Part shown: piece after piece, positions 1 through 9,144 of the stretch
Numbering within the stretch: the stretch's first letter is position 1
How the letters are laid out: each line of letters opens with the position of its first letter
Source: JBGPTK01 sp963797765
GTDB taxonomy: Bacteria; Acidobacteriota; Terriglobia; Acidiferrales; UBA7541
Assembly (NCBI GenBank): GCA_963797765.1
Contig: CAWCQU010000006.1
Location: forward strand, 1-33,701
DNA: 33,701 nucleotides
Reading direction: 5' to 3'
The notes under the pieces: generated by a model
What the model saw: the letters and a program-made list of their open reading frames with translations, nothing else
Told to the model about the DNA's origin: nothing
The model's database searches: none
Translations under genes and position numbers: made by a program

Positions 1-1
1 C

Positions 2-2513
2 GATAATGATGGCCACACCGATCTCGCCGTCAGCTTCAACGGCGGCCTCCAGCTTTTTCACAACGAAGGCAATGGCACCTTCACCGACGCAACCAAAGCC
101 TCAGGCATCCATATGGACGGCCTTGTAATGGGCCTCACCTTCGTCGATTACGATCACGATGGCGACCTCGATCTCTACGCCACCCGCTTCGCCGATTATC
201 CGGTCGAGGAAATCCAGCAACTTGCCCCGCCGGCCCGGCTCCGCCAAAACGACAAACGTTCTCTGGCGAAATAATGGCAATAAGACCTTCACCGATTGGA
301 GCAAGGAATCCGGCCTCGACCATTTTTCCGACAGCTTCGGCGCGATTGCCAGCAACGTGAACAACGACCGCGCCGTCGACTTAATCCTAACCGGCTGGCA
401 CAAATCCATTCCGGTTCTTCTGAATCAGCGTGAAGGTGAATTTAAATATACGCTGCCGCTTTCGTTCCGTCTCATCGCCGGCCCGCCATCGGCGCCACGG
501 CACTCGATTTCGATAAAGACGGCTGGATGGACTTGGCCTTCACCCACGCCGGTTCGCCGGGAATAACTTTGTGGCGGAATATCCAGGGCAAAAGAATCGA
601 ACGTGTTCCGCTTCCCGATCTCGGCTGGCAGCGTGGACGCGGAATCGCCGCGCTGGACTTCGATAATGACGGCTGGATTGATCTCGTCGCTGCCGGTGAA
701 ACTTCGGCAGGTGGCGAGCTGCGGCTTCTGCGCAATGTGGGTGCCGCAGGATTCCAGGATGTCACCAAATCCGTCGGACTCGACCGCATAAAACTCAATC
801 ACCCGCAAGCCGTCGCTACCGCGGACTTCGATGGCGACGGCGACACCGATATTCTCGTGACGCAAACAGACGGGCCGCCAGTGCTTCTTCGCAACGACGG
901 TGGCAACAAAAATAATTGGATGCGGCTCTCACTGAAAGCCGTGGGCGACAACAAGAGCGCCATCGGCACAAAAGTGGAAGTCTACGCAGGCGCGCTGTAT
1001 CAAAAGTGGGAAATCCCCGCGGCTTCTGGATATCTCGGACAAAACTCCACCGATCTAATTGTTGGACTAGGGGGAGCGAGAAGCCGATATCGTTCGTCTT
1101 CTTTGGCCCACCGGCGTTCCGCAAGATGAAGTTCACCTGTCCGCTGCCACGACGCATAAAATCACAGAGCTTGACCGCCGCGGAAGTTCCTGCCCCATCC
1201 TCTTCGCGTGGAACGGCAGCAGCTATGATTTCATTGCCGATATGGTCGGCCCGGGAATCGTCGGCCACTGGGTTGCGCCCGGCGAACGCAACATCGCCGA
1301 TCCCACCGAGTACATGAAAGTAAATGGCGCGCATGTGCGTCCGCGCAACGGAAGGCTGAGTTTTCGTTTCGCCGAACCCATGGAAGAAGTCGTGTACCTC
1401 GACCAGACGCGCCTCTTGGCCGTGGATCATCCCGTCAACGTCACAGTTTTTCCGAATGAACGCTTCGTCAGCAATCCGCCCTTTCCCGAATTCAAAGTGA
1501 TCGCCAGCCGCGGAGCGCATCCTCCTATCGGCGCGCGCGATGATCGCGGACGGAACGTTTTGCCGAATTTGCTCGCGCCAAACCGCAATTACGTCACTGG
1601 ATTTGATCTCGTTCCCTTCAAAGGCTTTGCGAAAATGCACAGCCTGGAATTGGATTTAGGAGAATGGGATTCTTCCAAACCGTTACGGCTCCTGATGCAC
1701 GGCTTTACAGACTATTTCACCGCCACTTCAATGTATGCCGCCGATCAAGCCGGCATGAAAGTAATCGTGCCCTTTGTGGACGCGCTCGACGCATCCGGCC
1801 ATTGGGTGCGCGTGATTGACGATATGGGTTTCCCCGCCGGACTGGCCCGCACCATGGTTGCGGACCTCACCGGAAAAATTCCGCGCGGCACCAAGACCAT
1901 CCGCATTACAACAAATTTAATGATTTACTGGGATCAAATCCTCGTAGATAACACGCCCGACGGAAAGACTACCGCGTGACCGAAGTTCCTTTCGCAGGCC
2001 ACTCTCGCGTACCACGGATATCCCCGCGAAAAACACGGCAATCCCGATGGAGACATCACCTACGCCCACGATGAAGTCAGCCCCACCGGTCCGTACGGCC
2101 GCCCGTCGGAAATTACACGCGCTACGGCGACGTGACCGCTCTCTTGAAGCAATCCGACGATAAATTCGTTGTCTTCACTTCCGGCGATGAAAATGATCTG
2201 GAATTTGATCCGGCCGGATCTTCCGCCGCTACCCCGGCTGGACGCGCGATTACTTTTTCTTCGCCGATGGATTCACCAAGGACATGGATTTTTATGCCGC
2301 CAACGCTTACACCGTCGATCCGCTGCCGTTCCACACCCTAATCCCCTATCCCTATCCCGCCGGCACCAACTATCCCACCGACGCCGATCACCAAAACTAT
2401 CTCCTCAACTACAACACCCGCCCAGTGGCCGACCCAGCGGCACCGCCTACCGCTTCCAATACCCTTGGCAATCTCCGCCCCTATCCTCGAACGCAATTTC
2501 GAATGCTTTATAG
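2..2513 (+). pseudogene. CRTAC1-like FG-GAP/VCBS + ASPIC/UnbV protein, 5'-partial, multiply frameshifted
   Basis: The gene runs in from before the window. Calcium-binding VCBS/FG-GAP motifs of the type DxDxDGxxDL are visible: DNDGHTDL at the very start, DYDHDGDLDL near 145-185, DFDNDGWIDL near 657-690 and DFDGDGDTDI near 826-855. An ASPIC/UnbV-like stretch (GTKVEVYAG to LLWPTGVPQDEVHL) follows at about 965-1135, then a long C-terminal domain. Such proteins are usually secreted or outer-surface beta-propellers; the role is unknown. The coding sense jumps frame near 230, 455-485, 1072, 1977, 1992, 2108, 2230 and 2425, and each new frame continues the family sequence. The longest clean piece is 1242-1979. 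The end at 2513 is uncertain. Both insertions and deletions occur, so this is either a decayed gene or poor consensus sequence. Family assignment is firm; functional status is not. Confidence 0.8.
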
Positions 2514-2519
2514 GGGCGT

Positions 2520-2548
2520 CCCCCCCCCCGGAGCTGCAGCTCCCACAT
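2520..2548. repeat. C10 tract plus palindromic GGAGCT hairpin (repeat family A variant)
   Basis: Ten consecutive C residues (2520-2529) are followed by the perfect 14-base palindrome GGAGCTGCAGCTCC at 2530-2543, then CACAT. The block CGGAGCT-AGCTCC-ACAT matches the first hairpin of the repeats at 13258 and 21163, with GC in place of TT in the loop. I read it as a degenerate copy of the same dispersed element. The C run is also an assembly-error hotspot. Confidence 0.55.
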
Positions 2549-2660
2549 AAAACGTATTTCTGATCTCGGGCAATAACCCCTGCACATGACTTGCTCATCC
2601 ATCGAAGCATACCGCCGGCGTTGATGTCATCCCGGCGTCACAGGATTCCGGAGCAACCAT

Positions 2661-2691
2661 AAAACAAAAGGAGCCTGCAAACACAGGCTCC
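2661..2691 (-). terminator. Rho-independent terminator of the DinB gene
   Basis: On the minus strand an 8-bp perfect stem GGAGCCTG / CAGGCTCC (2684-2691 with 2670-2677) encloses a 6-base loop and is followed by TTTTGTTTT (2661-2669). It lies 43 bases beyond the stop codon of the DinB-family gene, on the correct strand. This is the clearest intrinsic terminator in the window. Confidence 0.85.
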
Positions 2692-2734
2692 CGTCTACCA
2701 AATAACGCATCTCTCTCGATCGCGAAAACCACCC

Positions 2735-3244
2735 CTAAAACTTCGCCTCATCCGCCGAAGGCCCATACAACGCCGGAACCGGAATATTGTTCAGCCGCAA
2801 ATAAACCGTCAATTGCCCCCGATGATGAATCACATGATTCATCACAAAACTGCGATACACCGCAATGCGAGGCATGCTGAACAACGTCTTGCCGTTTTCC
2901 AACAGCGACCATGGTTTAAAGAAAACCGTGTCTTGCGTGCTTGCCAGCACCGCGCGCGCATCGGCCACATTCTTATCGAATGTCTGCAGCAATTCCTCCC
3001 GTGTAGCTGGCGTCTTCGGCCCCTCCATCTGAGCCCCGCCCGGCGCGATATCCAGCGAATCTTCCTTGAGCATCGATCCAACCCAGCCCGGCATCGTTGC
3101 AAGGTGGCTCGCCAGCCAGCCCATCGTTCCCGACTTATCGTGCGGCTTCCAACCAAATTTCTCCGCCGGAACCCGCTCCAGCGCCCGCCGCGTATTGGCC
3201 ATCTCATGATCAAATTCAGGCAGAAGTGATTCACTCAATGACAT
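2735..3244 (-). CDS. DinB family protein
   Basis: A 169-residue protein of the DinB/YfiT-like four-helix-bundle superfamily. The family's metal-binding histidine triad is visible: His47 in WLASHLATMPGW, and His137 with His141 in MNHVIHHRGQLTVYLR. Members include thiol-dependent transferases and many proteins of unknown role; the substrate cannot be told here. I chose the start at 3244 because GGAGG lies 5 bases upstream; an in-frame ATG four codons earlier would bury that ribosome-binding site. The gene follows the AMMECR1 gene by about 140 bases and is closed by the terminator at 2661-2691. It is intact and of normal length. It is cytoplasmic, with no signal peptide. Confidence 0.88.
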   Translation of the reverse strand: MSLSESLLPEFDHEMANTRRALERVPAEKFGWKPHDKSGTMGWLASHLATMPGWVGSMLKEDSLDIAPGGAQMEGPKTPATREELLQTFDKNVADARAVLASTQDTVFFKPWSLLENGKTLFSMPRIAVYRSFVMNHVIHHRGQLTVYLRLNNIPVPALYGPSADEAKF

Positions 3245-3385
3245 GCATTCCTCCATCCCTCAAATTTTTCCACCAATCCAACCGCCAAATCATAGGCGAA
3301 CAAAAAGCGAAAGTAAAGATCTTTTTCACACCTTAGGCGGGTCGGCAAATGCCACAGCAAGTTGCAAGAGCCACTGACGAACCCC

Positions 3386-3963
3386 TCACCCCACGCGCCG
3401 TTCCGACCGAAATTCCGCCTCGCTGAATATTTCCGCCGAAAACACTTCAATCTTCGTCCCCGGCTCTTTCCATGCGCCTGGATCCATGCCACCTTTCACG
3501 CATGTTTCCTGCAGAAATCGTTCCGCCGTCCACCCGCGCTCGCTGGCCACCTGAGGCAACAGCAATCCCCTGCGCGGCCCGCGCGAAATCAGCAATCCAT
3601 GTTTGCCAATCTCAATCTGTTCCGGAACGATCGGCTCAATCGGCGACAGACCGAAATCTCAATCTCCAGATCATTCACTTCATCTGCGCGCACCGCTTCA
3701 AATCGCGGATCTTCCAGCGCCGCCGCCCTCGCGCAATACGCCACACTTTCCGCCAGCGAAGTCACGGCGGTCACCTGCCCGATGCACCCGCGCAGCCGCC
3801 GGCCCCGTCGCAGAGTAATAAAAACTCCGCACGGCTTCAGCAGCGCGCCAAATTCAAATTTTGATGGGATTTTCAAAAGCCGCCCAGATTGGGCAGCCTC
3901 GACGACCGCCAGCCGCGCCAATTCCAGCAACGCGCGGCGTTCGTCCTCAAGGAGCGGTGACAT
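3386..3963 (-). pseudogene. AMMECR1-domain (AmmeMemoRadiSam system A-like) protein, one frameshift
   Basis: The family signature RGCIG is at about residues 58-62, with the DPRF and IEISV stretches after it. The first frame (3963 to about 3650) reads well up to IEISV. A one-base loss near 3648-3652 then throws it off, and the continuation LSPIEPIVPEQIEIGKHG, LLISRGPRRGLLLPQVA and WKEPGTKIEVFSAEIFSE is in another frame, stopping at 3386. Rejoined, the protein is about 192 aa, normal for AMMECR1. AMMECR1 proteins are linked to a radical-SAM/MEMO gene set, but the other members are not in this window. The start ATG at 3963 overlaps the end of pgsA by 17 bases, suggesting translational coupling. 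A single break in a conserved gene could be a sequencing error. Confidence 0.82.
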
Positions 3964-4579
3964 CTTGAGTCTTTTTTTCCTGTTCCAGCACCAGCGCCGC
4001 GCGGCGGTGCCGCTGCTTCACGCTTTCATCCACCTGGCTCCAGAACATCAAAAAGTAATGCACCGCCGAAGCCACCGCGCTCACTACCACCAGCCACAAA
4101 AGAATCGGCGCCAGAAAGCGCATCAGCAGATGCCGCGCGCCCAAGATCACCGCGCATCCCGCCAGCACCTGCAGCACCATTTTCGATTTTCCCAGTGGCG
4201 ACGCGGGAATAATCAATCCCTCCGCCGAGGCAATGCTCCGCAATCCCAGAACGATGAATTCCCGCCCGATGATGATCACCACCATCCACGCGGACACCAG
4301 CCCCATTTCCACCAGCGAAATAAACGTCGCCGAAATCAGCAGTTTATCCGCGATCGGATCCAGCAGAATTCCCAGCGTGGTGATTTCGCCGCGTTTGCGC
4401 GCCAGGTATCCATCCATGGCGTCGGTCATCGCCGCTACCAGCAGAATCAGAACGCCCCAGATTTCATAATGGACCGCGAGGCCCAGCACGTCCAGATTAG
4501 GCTCCCGCGTCAGTAGGACAACAACCAGCAGTGGGACGAAAAAGATCCGCAGGATTGTGAGGCTATTTGGCAGATTCAT
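3947..4579 (-). CDS. pgsA: CDP-diacylglycerol-glycerol-3-phosphate 3-phosphatidyltransferase
   Basis: A 210-aa multi-pass inner-membrane enzyme that makes phosphatidylglycerophosphate from CDP-diacylglycerol and glycerol-3-phosphate, the committed step to phosphatidylglycerol and cardiolipin. The complete CDP-alcohol phosphatidyltransferase motif D-x2-DG-x2-AR-x8-G-x3-D-x3-D is present at residues 53-78 (TDAMDGYLAR then GILLDPIADK). The N-terminus MNLPNSLTILRI is typical of PgsA. I start at 4579; an upstream in-frame extension of 39 residues has no family character. Hydrophobic segments lie at about 9-24, 40-52, 85-105, 125-145 and 155-175. The C-terminus is charged (KQRHRRAALVLEQEKK). Other CDP-alcohol transferases are possible, but length and N-terminus favour PgsA. 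It forms an operon with the overlapping AMMECR1 gene. Confidence 0.9.
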   Translation of the reverse strand: MNLPNSLTILRIFFVPLLVVVLLTREPNLDVLGLAVHYEIWGVLILLVAAMTDAMDGYLARKRGEITTLGILLDPIADKLLISATFISLVEMGLVSAWMVVIIIGREFIVLGLRSIASAEGLIIPASPLGKSKMVLQVLAGCAVILGARHLLMRFLAPILLWLVVVSAVASAVHYFLMFWSQVDESVKQRHRRAALVLEQEKKTQDVTAP

Positions 4580-5242
4580 GTTGCGCTCGGCGAACCCGGC
4601 TTCGCCAACCCCGCAGTACCGCAGTGTGAGGGGAACTCGCTCACTATAAACCCGCCAATCGGTCCAGTCAATGTTGCACCCCCGGGCACGCAACAAGAAA
4701 ATCTCTTCCGATGAAACTCTTCAAGATTGTTTTGCCGCTTCGTCCTTGATTCCCGGCCGTCCGCGCAAACAATGCCCGGCAGCCGCGGTTTTCAAGCATT
4801 CCTTCGCGATAGTTCGCTGTTTGCAAGAACGCCATCAAACGGTCCGTCTGGGACGACAGTTCGCATCCACCAGACAAGTCAATGCGCCGGAAATGCCCGA
4901 AAATAAGCCCTTTCCGTCCAAGAAAAGAATTAGGCCCGAAGTAACTGATAGTGAACATCCTGCTGCAAACCTGTGCAAATTGAATAGTTCATGCGCCAGA
5001 GCAATTTAAGAACCATTAAAAGACTCGGCCATCCGAAACTGTTAAGTAACTGCCTATAAATCATAGCGTTGCAGCGTTCACGCAGGCGTAATATATTTTT
5101 CTGGCAGGAATTTCGCAGGCGGGCTTTGATTTCGTAGTCCCCAATTTCCACAACTATTTCCACAGACCCTACCCCCGCCAGCCTCAATAAAACGCTCTAT
5201 TTTCAAGTCTGGACAGGGTTTAAAACTAGATATCCTCAGTCG
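4580..5242. other. 663-bp gap with no recognised gene
   Basis: Open frames of 85-112 codons exist on both strands but show no domain, no good ribosome-binding site and no consistent coding bias. The part from about 4950 to 5230 is more AT-rich than its surroundings and probably holds the promoter of pgsA further upstream on the minus strand. I see no tRNA, riboswitch or repeat here. Confidence 0.5.
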
Positions 5243-5443
5243 CTACGCGCGCCTCGGTCCGGCCAGCACTCGGCCCGGCAAAAAGAGTATCGCGCGCAGC
5301 AAATCAAGCACTCCATCCACCGCGATTCCCACCAGGCGGAAGGGCAGCAATAGCAGCCAAACAATCGGATATAGAATCAGCGCGAGCAGCGCCAGCGGCC
5401 AGCAAATCACCAACAAAATGCACCAGAGAAGGAATTTCGCCAT
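5243..5443 (-). CDS. small membrane protein, 66 aa
   Basis: Nearly the whole sequence is hydrophobic. One membrane segment spans about residues 4-24 and a second about 25-45, and an amphipathic tail (VDGVLDLLRAILFLPGRVL) ends in basic GPRRA. AGGAG lies 11 bases upstream of the ATG, so translation is credible. It lies 67 bases downstream of hflX on the same strand and may be cotranscribed with it. I do not recognise a family; small membrane proteins of this kind are usually uncharacterised. The coding signal rests on the hydrophobic pattern and the ribosome-binding site. Confidence 0.65.
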   Translation of the reverse strand: MAKFLLWCILLVICWPLALLALILYPIVWLLLLPFRLVGIAVDGVLDLLRAILFLPGRVLAGPRRA

Positions 5444-5510
5444 TTCCGGATTCTCCTCTGCCTATGAATACGAGATCATACTCAATCCGGTTCCCATTCC
5501 GAAAATAAAT

Positions 5511-6815
5511 TCACCGCGCTACTTCTTCGGAAAATTCGTCCAGCCGCCGCGCCAGTGACTCCGGCAATTCCGCATCGATGTGCATGTGACCGTCGTCCAC
5601 CGAAGATTCCAGCACTCTTCCGCAAGTATAAACCAGCGCCAGGTATCGTCCTTCGGACATCGGCACACGCAGCCGCGTTCGCACCAGCGGATCCACCGGC
5701 ATCGCCTTATCGATCCGCCGCAGCAGCTCGTCCATTCCTTCGCCGGTCTTCGCCGAAACGAAAACGCTGCCATCCGCTCGATTCTTCATCAACGCGTTCA
5801 ATTCTTCTTCCTGCATTTGATCGATTTTGTTAAACACGCGCAGCCGCGGCCGGTCCTCGGCTCCCAGGTCTGCCAGCACTTTCTCGACCGCTGCATCTTG
5901 TTCCTCATTTTGAGGATTCGAAACGTCCGTCACCTGCAAAATCAGCGAAGCTTCCTGCACTTCTTCGAGTGTCGCGCGGAAAGCCGCGATCAGCGCGGGC
6001 GGCAAATCGCGCAAAAATCCCACTGTGTCACTCACCAGCACGCGCCGCCGCGAGGGTAATCGCACCGCGCGCACTGTGGGATCGAGCGTCGCAAACATTT
6101 TGGACGACGTCAGCACCTCGGCCTTTGTCATGGCATTAAACAATGTCGATTTACCCGCGTTGGTATAGCCCACCAGCGCCACCATGCCCAGCGGCACCGC
6201 CTGCCTCGCGCGCCGCCGAGTGGCTCGCTGCTTTCGCACCAGTTCAATCGCGTCTTGAATTTTGCTCACTCGCTCGCGGATGCGCCGCCGGTCCGTTTCC
6301 AGTTTCTGTTCGCCCGGTCCGCGCGTGCCGATTCCGCCGCCCAGCCGCGAAAGTTCCACGCCGCGCCCGGTCAGCCTCGGCAGCAGATAATTCAATTGCG
6401 CCAGTTCCACTTGCAATTGCCCTTCTCGCGTCCGCGCGTGCTTCGCGAAAATATCCAGAATCAATTGAGTGCGATCAATCACTCGGCAGTCCGTGGCCTG
6501 CTCCATGTTCCGCTGCTGTCCCGGAGTCAAATTTCGATCCACGATCACCAGCGGCGCTTTTCTCATCTGCGCTTCGATTTTCAGTTCTTCCAGCTTTCCT
6601 TTGCCGATCAACGTGGCCGGATCGAGAGTGTCGCGCAGCTGCAGCAGGCTCCCCACCACGTTCGCACCCGCGCTCACCGCCAACTCTTCCAATTCGACAA
6701 GCGATTCGCGCTCTCGCTCGCCCGCCGTTGCGCCCGGCAGCTTTCGCGTTCGCTTTATGCCTACGCCCAGCAGCACCACGCGTTCCCGGTTATCTACAGT
6801 TTGTGGAGTTTTCAT
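5511..6815 (-). CDS. hflX: GTPase HflX
   Basis: A 434-aa ribosome-associated GTPase that splits or rescues 70S ribosomes under stress. The N-terminal HflX domain (about 10-190) carries the glycine-rich GGGIGTRGPGE at 159-169. The G domain has G1 GYTNAGKS at 216-223, G3 DTVG at 263-266, G4 NKID at 329-332 and G5 SAK at 354-356. Length is normal and no key residue is missing. In many bacteria hflX follows miaA and hfq; here it lies downstream of miaA on the same strand with a TetR gene between and no hfq. The start is the first ATG; the ribosome-binding site is weak. It is cytoplasmic. Confidence 0.95.
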   Translation of the reverse strand: MKTPQTVDNRERVVLLGVGIKRTRKLPGATAGERERESLVELEELAVSAGANVVGSLLQLRDTLDPATLIGKGKLEELKIEAQMRKAPLVIVDRNLTPGQQRNMEQATDCRVIDRTQLILDIFAKHARTREGQLQVELAQLNYLLPRLTGRGVELSRLGGGIGTRGPGEQKLETDRRRIRERVSKIQDAIELVRKQRATRRRARQAVPLGMVALVGYTNAGKSTLFNAMTKAEVLTSSKMFATLDPTVRAVRLPSRRRVLVSDTVGFLRDLPPALIAAFRATLEEVQEASLILQVTDVSNPQNEEQDAAVEKVLADLGAEDRPRLRVFNKIDQMQEEELNALMKNRADGSVFVSAKTGEGMDELLRRIDKAMPVDPLVRTRLRVPMSEGRYLALVYTCGRVLESSVDDGHMHIDAELPESLARRLDEFSEEVAR

Positions 6816-7120
6816 TCGATTTTGTAAACCTTGCCGACCGGCACATTTTCCGCCCCATGGTTCTGCCCTCTAAGGCATGCGAGCTTGGCCAACCAGATTG
6901 ATGGGACCATCACGTTTCTGAGGTGAACACCTGCGGCTTCGTTCTCAAATGGCTAGGACCCACTCTACGCAGCAGTATATACCTGTCTCGATTCCCGCGC
7001 GACCGCGTTCCGTCTGCGCTCTCCGTTCCTCTGCGGTAGATCCTTTCTTCTGACTTTTCCTTCTCTTAGCACCACAATCAAACTAAATGCCCCCGCAACG
7101 CTGTTGACCAACCTCCAATC
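6816..7120. other. 305-bp gap between hflX and the TetR gene
   Basis: No coding pattern is seen. The segment 7018-7037 (GCTCTCCGTTCCTCTGCGGT) resembles 18414-18431 (GCCTCCGCGCCTCTGCGGT), a degenerate interspersed motif. A minus-strand promoter for hflX would be expected here, but I cannot point to convincing -35/-10 boxes. Confidence 0.4.
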
Positions 7121-7783
7121 TCATCGCTTCTTCGGCGACGCCACCGCCTGCCCCTCCAGCGCTGCCGCTGCCAGCACCAGCCTCGACAAAAAATTCCCAA
7201 CCGACCGCTGACCTTCACGCAAGCTCGCATCCCGCTGCGCGCGATTTACCCAACCCAAGTAGAGTTGGTAGACCGCCTCTCCCCACCACTTCGCCTCGCG
7301 CTCTTCAAATCCGATGTCCTCGAGCACTTCCGCGATATACCCCACCCGCCTCTCTTCCACCTTCCGGACCCGTGCCCCCACTTCCTGATCCTTCTGCGCC
7401 CAATCAAACACCGCAGCCTCTAATGCGCTATAGCCCGATCCCCCAACCAATTCAACCAATCTTCCCCACCGCTCCGCAGCCTCTCCCTGTTCCGCCTGGT
7501 TCAACAACCAATCGATCTCCTGCAGCTCCCATGCGTCCAGCATGGCTGTGAGCAGATCTTCGCGCTTCCCGAAATGCCAGTAAAAACTGCCCTTGCTCAC
7601 TTTCAAGTCGCGCGCCAACACCTCCACACGAACCCCTTCAATGCCCCCAGCCGCCAACGTGCGCAGCCCTGCCTGCACCCAATCCTGCCGCCCAAGCTGC
7701 TGCCGGGCCTGCTTCTCATCTGCCGCGGCTGCGGTCGGCATCGGATTTGATTTAGCTCTAGCAGCACCAGTTCCGCTTTTCAT
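7121..7783 (-). CDS. TetR/AcrR family transcriptional regulator
   Basis: A 220-aa one-component repressor. The N-terminal helix-turn-helix lies at about residues 49-73, with the family core VEVLARDLKVSKGSFYWHF followed by KREDLL. The rest is a helical ligand-binding domain with Trp-rich helices, and the ligand cannot be inferred. I start at 7783 because GGAGG lies 7 bases upstream; an in-frame start seven codons earlier would overlap it. An Ala-rich tail of about 25 residues precedes the DNA-binding domain. It sits alone between miaA and hflX on the same strand, with gaps of about 300 bp on each side, and no obvious efflux target gene adjoins it. It may be autoregulated, but no operator palindrome was found. 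Confidence 0.88.
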   Translation of the reverse strand: MKSGTGAARAKSNPMPTAAAADEKQARQQLGRQDWVQAGLRTLAAGGIEGVRVEVLARDLKVSKGSFYWHFGKREDLLTAMLDAWELQEIDWLLNQAEQGEAAERWGRLVELVGGSGYSALEAAVFDWAQKDQEVGARVRKVEERRVGYIAEVLEDIGFEEREAKWWGEAVYQLYLGWVNRAQRDASLREGQRSVGNFLSRLVLAAAALEGQAVASPKKR

Positions 7784-8101
7784 ATAAACCTCCAGGTAGT
7801 GCACGGTTTACTCACTCGATTTCGAAGTCTGCATGATCGCGTTGCGCCGTCCCTTTCTCGTCCCGATGTGGTTCCGTCGGAAAGGGTGGCATCTTGCACC
7901 GTTCGAATACGCATTGAGTGCTCTTTGTAGAGCTATGCCGTTAAATTGTCTGGCTGGGGAGGTGAAGTTCTTCAAGAAACATACGCTCCCGTACGGGAAT
8001 GTCAAGGTTTAATTAAAAAACACCTCAATACGGCTCCGTATGCTCACTCGGCAACTTGAAACTGACGATAGACGCCTCAACCGCACCACTGAAGATCAAT
8101 T
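7784..8101. other. 318-bp gap between miaA and the TetR gene
   Basis: I searched this gap on the minus strand for hfq, which often follows miaA. A 65-codon frame at 7808-8005 contains FNGIALQ, superficially like the Hfq NGxxLxG motif, but the rest does not fit and the stop pattern is wrong. Nothing else is recognised. The promoter of the TetR gene should be here. Confidence 0.4.
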
Positions 8102-9052
8102 CTATGAACTCCCACCAGCGATCCCCCGGCCGAGAAGAAAGCTTTCAACTTCCCTCTGTACCGCGGCAGAATCACCAAATCCCGCGAACCACTCCACATC
8201 GCGTTCCTTCCGAAACCAAGTTAACTGTCGCTTGGCATATTGCCGGGTGGCATGCTGAATAGCCAGAATCGCCTTCTCGATCGATATTTCACCATTCAAA
8301 TGCTTCAACAGCTCAGGATAACCGATAAATTCAAACGGCTTGGCCGAAGCGGGAATTCCTCTTGCGATCATCCTCCGCACCTCCTCCACCCACCCTCCCG
8401 CCACCATTCCCTCAACTCGACAATCGATCCGCCGGTAAAGCTCATCTCGCGGCGGCTGCAAGCCCACTTTCACCGCCTCGAAACCGGGCAATCCGGGCCG
8501 TCCCGCCAGAAACACCTCTGTCGCCGGCTTCCGCGCCAGCACACAAATCTCGATCGCCCGGATCACCTTCTGCGTGTCCCGCTCGGCAATTCGCCCGGCG
8601 GCCGCAGGATCAAGCCGCCCCAGCAGCCGGTGCAAATATCCCGCCCCCCGCAACGCCTCACGCTTGCGCAGCCGGTCTCGCAAGTCCTCCGATCTTCCGG
8701 GAGCCTCCGCCAATCCTTCCAGCAGCGCCCGCAAGTAAAGTCCCGTCCCAACCGTCAAAATCGGCACGCACCCGCGCGCCTTGAGCTGCTCGAGCACCTC
8801 AATCGCACGGTGACGATACTCCCCCGCCGTAAACACTTCCTCGGGATCAACAATGCCCACCAGGTGATGAGGAATACCGCGCTGTTGGGCAGGCGGCACC
8901 TTGGCCGTGCCGATATCAAAATGCCTGTAAACCTGCGTCGAATCGCACACCAGCACTTCGCCGCCCAATCGTTCGCCAAGACGAATCCCCAGCGCCGATT
9001 TCCCCGATGCGGTCGGCCCCACAATCGCAACCAGCCGGGCCGGCAAATTCAT
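8102..9052 (-). CDS. miaA: tRNA dimethylallyltransferase
   Basis: A 316-aa enzyme that transfers a dimethylallyl group to N6 of adenosine 37 in tRNAs reading codons that start with U. The P-loop GPTASGKS is at residues 12-19. The DSTQVYRHFDIGTAK substrate-loop region is at 37-51, PHHLVGIVDP at 61-70, the conserved GTGLYLRAL follows at about 102-110, and TRQYAKRQLTWFR lies near the C-terminus. Length is typical. The ATG overlaps the stop of the preceding 31-aa peptide gene in an ATGA, so miaA is the last gene of the fabZ-to-miaA operon and is probably translationally coupled. Cytoplasmic; intact. Confidence 0.96.
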   Translation of the reverse strand: MNLPARLVAIVGPTASGKSALGIRLGERLGGEVLVCDSTQVYRHFDIGTAKVPPAQQRGIPHHLVGIVDPEEVFTAGEYRHRAIEVLEQLKARGCVPILTVGTGLYLRALLEGLAEAPGRSEDLRDRLRKREALRGAGYLHRLLGRLDPAAAGRIAERDTQKVIRAIEICVLARKPATEVFLAGRPGLPGFEAVKVGLQPPRDELYRRIDCRVEGMVAGGWVEEVRRMIARGIPASAKPFEFIGYPELLKHLNGEISIEKAILAIQHATRQYAKRQLTWFRKERDVEWFAGFGDSAAVQREVESFLLGRGIAGGSS

Positions 9053-9144
9053 CCGTGGAATCTCCAGTAGCGCTGCAGCAGAATAACCAGGACAAGGGCC
9101 GCCAGCAGCAGAGTCCCCAACACTTGTGTGCGATTCAGTTTCAC
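9049..9144 (-). CDS. 31-aa single-pass membrane peptide between TonB-like gene and miaA
   Basis: A GTG-started frame of 31 codons. It has a short basic N-terminus (MKLNRTQ), one hydrophobic segment at residues 8-23 (VLGTLLLAALVLVILL) and a basic aromatic tail (QRYWRFHG). The GTG overlaps the TGA of the TonB-like gene as GTGA, and its own TGA overlaps the miaA ATG as ATGA. An open frame fitting both junctions exactly, with a clean membrane-spanning segment, is hard to explain by chance. It is too short for usual gene callers. I know of no assigned function. It could be a coupling leader that keeps ribosomes moving into miaA, or a small partner of the TonB-like protein. Confidence 0.72.
   Translation of the reverse strand: MKLNRTQVLGTLLLAALVLVILLQRYWRFHG

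Noticed and set aside
816..1640. A 274-codon minus-strand open frame
   Set aside because: The plus strand carries VCBS and ASPIC-like motifs across the same region; the minus-strand protein shows nothing recognisable.
3362..4516. A 384-codon plus-strand open frame
   Set aside because: It lies opposite AMMECR1 and pgsA, both of which carry clear family motifs; the plus-strand protein is Arg/His/Ser-rich and low-information.
7808..8005. Possible degenerate hfq after miaA
   Set aside because: Only FNGIALQ recalls Hfq; the Sm1 and Sm2 strands and the final KHAIS-like motif are absent in any frame.
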